64,000 nt of DNA from Bidens hawaiensis (Eukaryota; Streptophyta; Magnoliopsida; Asterales; Asteraceae). The stretch is from the NCBI GenBank assembly GCA_021521415.1, contig JAIQDT010000026.1:4367001-4431000 (forward strand), read 5' to 3'. Of this stretch, positions 58,321-64,000 are shown piece by piece (within the stretch, counting starts at the first letter, position 1; each line of letters starts with the position of its first letter). The notes below the pieces were generated by a model. The model did no database searches. It was not told the origin of the DNA and was given only the letters and a program-made list of their open reading frames with translations. Made by a program: the position numbers and the translations under genes.

Positions 58321-61218
58321 ACTATTGTGGCCCCCCTTCCGCCCACAATAGCCCCATAATCATCACAGACCACGTTATCCCCATGGACATTACAGACCAC
58401 GTTGTTTCCCAAATTAGTTATGTTTAACATTACATAACGTGTTTGTATAAACATGCTGTCACGTGTAATTTCATTATGTTTTGCAATTCGTATTATCTCC
58501 ACTCAATATATCAACCAACGATAATAATCATCTTTCATCTGCACGTAGTCAATCATTATGTTTGTAGGGACGTTTCATATATAAATGTTCAGATATTTTA
58601 TATCCTGAACCGTTTTCAGATAGATAACGTGTATAAACATGCTTTCCACCCCAAAAGTTCGTAAAATAGTTTAAAGAGTGGGGTCATGAAACTCACAGTT
58701 TTGTAGGAACTCAGTGCGAGGTCAACTTGGGGTTCGTTTCCCTTGCTATCACTTAGTCCCTATAGTCCATGTTATAATAATATTAATATTTTAATATTAT
58801 TATAATCTCAGTACTAAACTAGGCTGTATAACTAATCTGGGTATAGCTGGAACGCCCAGAAAGTGGCAATAGGCTTAGGTTGTGATGTTGTTCAATGTTT
58901 AATACTTAAAACCAAACTTGGCTCAGATTCCCGTTTTCCCAGCTAGGCCAAGTTGTTTGTTTACGCGTTCAGAAAACAGTTATGGGAAAATAAGCTTGGG
59001 TAAATGTATTGGTTAATAAAATGATTAAGTTATAAAGAAGGATCACATACTGGGGTCCCGGATTAGCCACCGGGCCCGTTTCTGTTTATTTAGTTTGATT
59101 TAAGAAGAAACATGCACAATCTATCCGGATTGTCCAGGTTTCTCATAAAAAAGTTCATTTTTACTTAATTAATCTAAAAATATGATTTTTGATCACTCTT
59201 GGTGTTTTGATATTCCCGCAGGTTCGTTAGTCGCGAACTTGCCAGATTTTATAAAAACTGAATTTGTTTAATCTTCAAATTAGCATAATTAATTAACCGT
59301 TAATCATTAAATTATGAAAATTTAGCTACTTATCAATTAAAATCTGTAGATTTTTATAAAAATATTTCTGGAATTATTTACTGATTTATTAATTTATAAA
59401 AATTCATTTTATCAGCTATATTTCGCCTGAAAATCGTTCGTTTATCCCAAACAATTTTCAAAAATACCACAAAAATTCCTGAATACTCAAATCATGTCCC
59501 AAAACAACCTGTATCAATTCCAGTGTTTAAAAAGCTTGTGCAATATTCTTTTCGGCCCAAATTCGGCTATAAAAATTCACGCGAACGCATATACACAAAA
59601 CACCTTTAGACTTCTCCAAATGATCCCAAAATTCATATGTGATCAAAATATATAAAACCTGAGTTCCCAGAAAAATTTCATAATTTTTGGAGCATGTTAA
59701 CTATTTTTCCCCATTAAACGTCCCATTTCGGTAATAAATTCGTCAAATATTCTCGGATGGTCGAAAAATTACCAAATTTGAAAAGAGACTCAATGACATG
59801 GTCCCTGATGTCTCTGCATAATTTTAAATGCTAATAATATGCACATCAAAACCTTAGCCTAAACAGCCCGTAAGCGAGTGTTTCGGCATTACCTTAGCGG
59901 TTTTGGTTCGTTTCCGCCTTTTTAATCAACTTTTCAAGATCTTGTGCTCCTATGTAGGCTAGATACAAGTCCTATATCACAAACCAAGCAATTTTTCATC
60001 AACATAACAGCCCTTAACTTAGGGTTTCGGCTAGTGCACAAAAACGAACTTTTGAACCGTAAAAACGCCGTTTCAACCCTTTAATCCGTGTTTATGGCCA
60101 AAAAAACTATCAAACCAGGTTCCTTACCATGTGTATGATCAAAACATGTTTATGGACCATTTTTAGGGTTTTTACATGGTTAGGAATGATTTTTGGCAAT
60201 CAAGCTATGTTTATATGGTATTATTCGAGTTTAAACGAGTTAAACTTAGACAAAAATAAACTTTTTACCTTGTTCTTGCTGGGTTTTGAGAGGACCATGT
60301 TTATATCCAGAGTTTTCCACAAGAAAATGGCTTTAAAATATCTTGTATTTGTTTTTAAATTTAAAGGAAAACCAAGGGAGGAAAAGTCTTATTTGGCGGG
60401 CTGGGCTCGTTGGGTCCCCTTTTGGGCCCATTTGGCCCACTTTTCTTGATTTAAGTGCCCAAACATGAAATTCCAAGTCCAAATTTATTTCGGGTTCAGT
60501 TTTTAGTGCGAAAAATATATCGGGTACGACAAACAGTGCGAAAACGAGTGTTTTTTTGGCTATTTTTGTGTAAATTTATAAAAACATAGTATTTGTTTGT
60601 AAAAATTGAAAATATTTTCACGAATCGTTTAAAACATTTCAAAGAAGTGTTTGGTAAGTCTTTTTCGGCTTAACGGATGATACAATGCTTGGTTTGTAAC
60701 TATCTTGCGCGTTTAAATTTATAGCGGATTGTTAAACGAGCATGTTTTCGTTTAACTTGTTTGCTATCGAACTAAGGCCATATTACTAATATTTTAGCTT
60801 ATATTAAACGTATAACAATTATAGATGGCCCCCCGAGATTTCTGGGTCATAACCCGACCCGCTCGGTTAATCGATCGCTTGTTACGCAAAAGGCGTTTAT
60901 TTGCTTAATCGATAAATACGTACTGAGGTGTACCTTGTTTTGGCTCAAATGTCACACAAGGGCCTGTAAATTATACACAACGCGTTATTAAACTAGACCG
61001 TAAGAACACTCTTGCCTAATGGGCCGTTCAAGCCCAACACTTTGGCCCAAGGCCCAACAACTTGGCAAATCGAGTCGAATACGTGCGTAATGAACCATAG
61101 AACAAATTGTTGAACGAAACAGCCCCAAATGGGCAAAATTCCCATTTTAATCCTTTCTTTCATCATAATTATGTCACCCGAGTTGATAGGGTTGACGGTT
61201 CCTTTTTACAAATCTCAA

Positions 61219-63076
61219 TTTCGGGTTTTCATTTTATTCGGTTATCTTGTTTTATTCGTGTTTGAACTTTATTCGGATCCTAATTTCGGTTAAGAACTTT
61301 GCATTTATGAACTATTAAGTTTCTATATATTCACATCAAGCCCTTCATGTTTACTCATTGTTTAAATCCTAATTATATCTTGAAAATTCATAAAATGGCA
61401 AAAATACAAACATTAGGGACTAAAGTTGTCAACGGCTGAAAATTGACCCACCTGGACGCCGGAGCACCGCACGGTGGTGCTCCAGAAGCTGGCCACACAG
61501 CGCTATGGTACTGCTGCACAGTTAGTTCATGCAGAATCTGAGTTCGTTTTTCGTTTATTAGCTCGTTTTGGCATAAAATCGGTTATTTTGATATTTTGAG
61601 CATGAATCGAGAGAAGTAAGGATCAAGATATCTTAACATAACTTAAATATATATTGAAATTCGTTTTTTATTCATCAAGACCCAATCCTATGATATAATC
61701 AGTGATTCTTTCATAAATTACATGATTTATTGCTTAAACGGGCCAAAAGTCCAATGTTAGTTCGTTTTAGCCTTTTCTTATATAAACTAACCTTAAACAT
61801 CTGCCACAAAACTTTACACCAACCCTAATTATCATCCTCCAGCCGTCATACCTGCTGCTCATCTCAAATCTCTTCGGTTTTTGGTGATTTGTTGAAGAAC
61901 CGTTCATTAAACGGTTGACTTTGCACGTTCGTGCACATTCTGGGTAACTTGTAAACTGAGTTTTTGTTCATAAACATTTGCTGGTCGATAACCCTTAATC
62001 AATTTCTGAGATTGACGGTTATTGACTGGTCAATTGCTTTAAAACCAGATAAAGGGTAAAATAGTCAATCTGTTTGACTTCTCGTTTTCTCATACTTCTG
62101 GTGGGATTCAATGTTCGGTCCAGAAGACTTTTCTTCTTGAAATTAAATTTTAATGGTTCTGACCAAAACCCGACCCCCGACTCAAAGTTTGGGTTCTGGT
62201 CAAACTCGACTCGTTTAAACATTAAAACCGGCATAACTCGAGTTATACTTTTCCGTTTGGATTGATTCCAATGGAAATAGTTTCGCTTTTACTTATACTA
62301 TCACACCGTTAAGTTTTAGGTTTTGTTGGTTATCTTCGTTCAGCGCGTTAATCGGAAGACTAGTTGTGTATTTCTTAATATCATATTAACTTGCTTATTT
62401 TAAGGTGAGTTTTGTCATTCCCCCGTTTTCACATATTATAAACGTTTTGGGGGCGTATACGTACTTAAAGTATTTATATTATACTTATCTTTATCATTAG
62501 CAAACATTGTATTGTGTGTGAATTGCTAGACTTAAATTGCTAATTGATTACTTGTTTAATTTGCGCATTCGGGGAGGTCCACCATATTCTCATTATAGTA
62601 TGATCATACGACAGTTTAATTGTAACCGGTGCCCGATTCGCTTGGCAATGGTTCACTTAACACTTATTTGCTCATTGGTTTGGTTTATTTACCGCTTTAC
62701 TTACGTTTTGCTACTTTTCATATTATATATTATTGCAAAACTTAATGACTTGCTCACTCAACATATTTGTTGTTAAAACTATTGTATTTTCTATGTATAT
62801 GCAGTATATCGCATGCACTAAGGGATTGATGTACTGGATTGCTAGTTGAGACTTTAGGAAATCATAAAGAAAATATAATTAAATTTTATTTTGGATTATT
62901 TCTTTTTTTGACATGGATTATTTGTTACGGTTGATTTGCTATTTTTGGATATCTTTGTTTTATTTGAAATAAAATGAATTATTAGATATTGCCATAATTA
63001 TTGCATGATAGTTACCTCGAGCTATGAGCAATCATGCTCACGCCCTGGCTTTTCCGCCTTAGGATGGGGTGTGACA
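61219..63076 (+). mobile_element. LTR F, left end missing
   Basis: The sequence leaves family C LTR similarity at about 61218 and ends GGATGGGGTGTGACA, the terminal pattern of a Ty3/Gypsy LTR. No primer site follows, so it is a 3' or solo LTR. A TATATAA box (61779-61785) and a GGAGCACC hairpin (61461-61483) fit an LTR. No other copy is present in the window. The frames at 62019-62265 and 62537-62776 have no support. Confidence 0.55.
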
Positions 63077-64000
63077 AACATAAAGTTCAATCTGATGTTA
63101 TTTTGCACAAAGAAAATATAGTTGATCCAGATGTTGCAGAAGCTGAATCTGTAAAGAAAGCCATAAATTTAATGAATGAAGATTTGGAGGCTTTGGAGAG
63201 CGAAGAGGAGGAGGATATCCCTCAGGAAGTGCTTGAAGCACTAATAAACATGAAAGAGAAGGAAGTGGAGGATGAGAGGATGTTGAAAGAGGTAGATGAT
63301 TCCTTTAAGGTTAAAATTGAAGCTCTCAAAACAAATATGAATGAAAATGAACAAGAACCTACACAAACTGAAGAGCCAGTTATCACTGGGATTGAAGAGC
63401 CAATAATAAATGAACCAGAACAATATGAAACTGAACCTGACAATCCTGAAAAGGAACAAGAACTTGGATTGGGACCGGTCATTTGTGAAAAAGATGAATC
63501 CATTGAAGTCTCAACAAGTAAAATGGTAAAATTGGTCAAAATGAAGGATCTTATACACATTCTGAATAATCCAGAAAGGCATCATCCAGAAATAGTACCA
63601 GCAGCAAGAAAGGCACAAAAAGAGTTCATTAACATGAGCAAAGAAAGAGAACAAAATGTTGAAGAGCCTGCTGTTGTAAGTGAATCAGTCATAGAAGAAA
63701 TTATTGATGAAGAATCGAAGACCTCTGAGTCAGTTGATGAGGAAATCATACATGAAGAGCCAGAAGCTGAAGTGACACAACCCGAAACACCCACACCAAC
63801 TCAATCATCTTTGAAACGAAAGCATACAGCAGAAACTGAGACACCCAAATCTAAAAGACAAAAATCCGTAAAGAAAATGGTGTACAAAATAAGATTGGAA
63901 AAACCGGAAGAAAGAAGGAGGGCTCAATCTGATAGAAATGATGAACCAATGATTGAGGCTCTCCATAATCTTGAAGAAACAGTTGATTTAGAAGTTGAGA
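63073..64000 (+). CDS. Open acidic reading frame with basic cluster, runs off window
   Basis: The frame has no stop from 63073 to the window end, about 309 codons. The first Met is at 63172, and the first one or two codons belong to LTR F. It is rich in Glu, Lys, Pro and Thr. Early residues are helical and acidic (ALESEEEEDIPQEVLEALIN). The middle has repeated Glu-Pro pairs. Near the end is a nuclear-localisation-like cluster, LKRKH...PKSKRQKSVKK (about 63814-63880), then a helical, charged tail. I recognise no family. It could be the continuation of the E2 polyprotein, since its base composition and style resemble 48973-49518, or a host exon cut by LTR F. It is the only long frame here without a stop or frameshift. 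Confidence 0.5.

Larger units (their letters stand above)
57211..60956 (-). mobile_element. Solo LTR of family A (reversed), TSD CAAGG
   Basis: Begins TGTCACACCCCGTTAAGC and ends TCAAATGTCACA, flanked by CAAGG at 57206-57210 and 60957-60961. At 3,746 bases it is about 750 longer than the LTR at 6995-9986, mainly through repeat growth in 57600-58330. From about 58650 on it aligns with 7740-9986. Small frames (57626-57817, 58443-58664, 60129-60449) are not supported. Confidence 0.95.
52442..61218 (-). mobile_element. Truncated family C Ty3/Gypsy element (reversed)
   Basis: In element order there is a 5' LTR (61218-60962 and 57210-56296, cut at its outer end), a primer site (reverse of CTCTGATACCAAC, 56282-56294), a protease-RT-RNaseH-integrase region on the reverse strand with gag almost gone, a purine tract (about 52761-52775) and a 3' LTR start (52760-52442). 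Both LTRs are incomplete: about the first 0.75 kb of the 5' copy and all but 0.32 kb of the 3' copy are gone. ATTGT at 52442-52446 could be half of the target duplication of the neighbouring B element. Confidence 0.85.

Noticed and set aside
63222..63560. Reverse-strand Ser/Phe-rich frame
   Set aside because: It is the antisense of the 309-codon open frame; Ser/Phe richness is what Glu/Lys codons give on the other strand.

Overview
This window looks like a gene-poor, AT-rich, repeat-packed stretch of a plant nuclear genome. Several retrotransposon 5' ends carry a primer-binding site for plant initiator Met-tRNA (TGGTATCAGAGC type). Three families of very long LTRs (about 2-4 kb) belong to chromodomain-bearing Ty3/Gypsy elements of Tekay/Del type. 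A Cassandra-like TRIM with 5S rRNA in its LTRs is also present, and Cassandra is known from plants. The style of the gag proteins and LTRs suggests a eudicot, perhaps Asteraceae, but that is only an impression. I see no convincing intact host gene; the one candidate is an open frame running off the right edge.

I use local names. Family A LTRs run TGTGACA...TGTGACA, about 3.0-3.7 kb. Family B LTRs run TGTAACATCC...GGGGCCTTACA, about 2.1 kb. Family C LTRs run TGTAACRCCCG...GGGGCCTTACA, about 2-4 kb. E1 and E2 are copia-like elements known here only from gag. F is one LTR fragment.

Layout. 1-392 is a family A LTR end. 494-661, 6130-6241 and 28911-29262 may be pieces of one old, split LTR (D). 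662-6129 is a family C LTR with a solo B LTR inside (2559-4764). 6242-28910 is a reversed, probably solo family C LTR. It was split by a complete reversed family A element (6995-23520, TSD GTTTA) and by a solo B LTR (24976-27098, TSD AAATA). The 5' LTR of that A element is itself broken by a truncated B element (17183-23136). 29268-37417 is a complete but badly mutated family C element (TSD ATTTT). 38.7-42.2 kb holds E1. 44153-46546 is the Cassandra-like TRIM, with a 1.7 kb solo LTR in its 5' LTR (44233-45911, TSD TAAAT). 46556-49518 is E2, fused in frame to the integrase end and 3' LTR of a B element (to 52441). 52442-61218 is a reversed, truncated family C element split by a solo A LTR (57211-60956, TSD CAAGG). 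61219-63076 is the right end of LTR F. 63073-64000 is an uninterrupted acidic reading frame with a basic cluster.

The coding parts are retrotransposon polyproteins: gag, CCHC knuckle, protease, reverse transcriptase, RNase H, integrase and chromodomain. All recognisable ones carry stops, frameshifts or deletions. The family A element is the least damaged: its gag-pol stays in one frame over about 1,560 codons with two stops. It also has an extra open frame upstream of gag, with an acidic N-terminus and a C-terminal membrane segment, which I think is the most unusual coding feature. The most unusual structures are the E2-gag/B-integrase chimera and the doubly truncated B element inside the A LTR.
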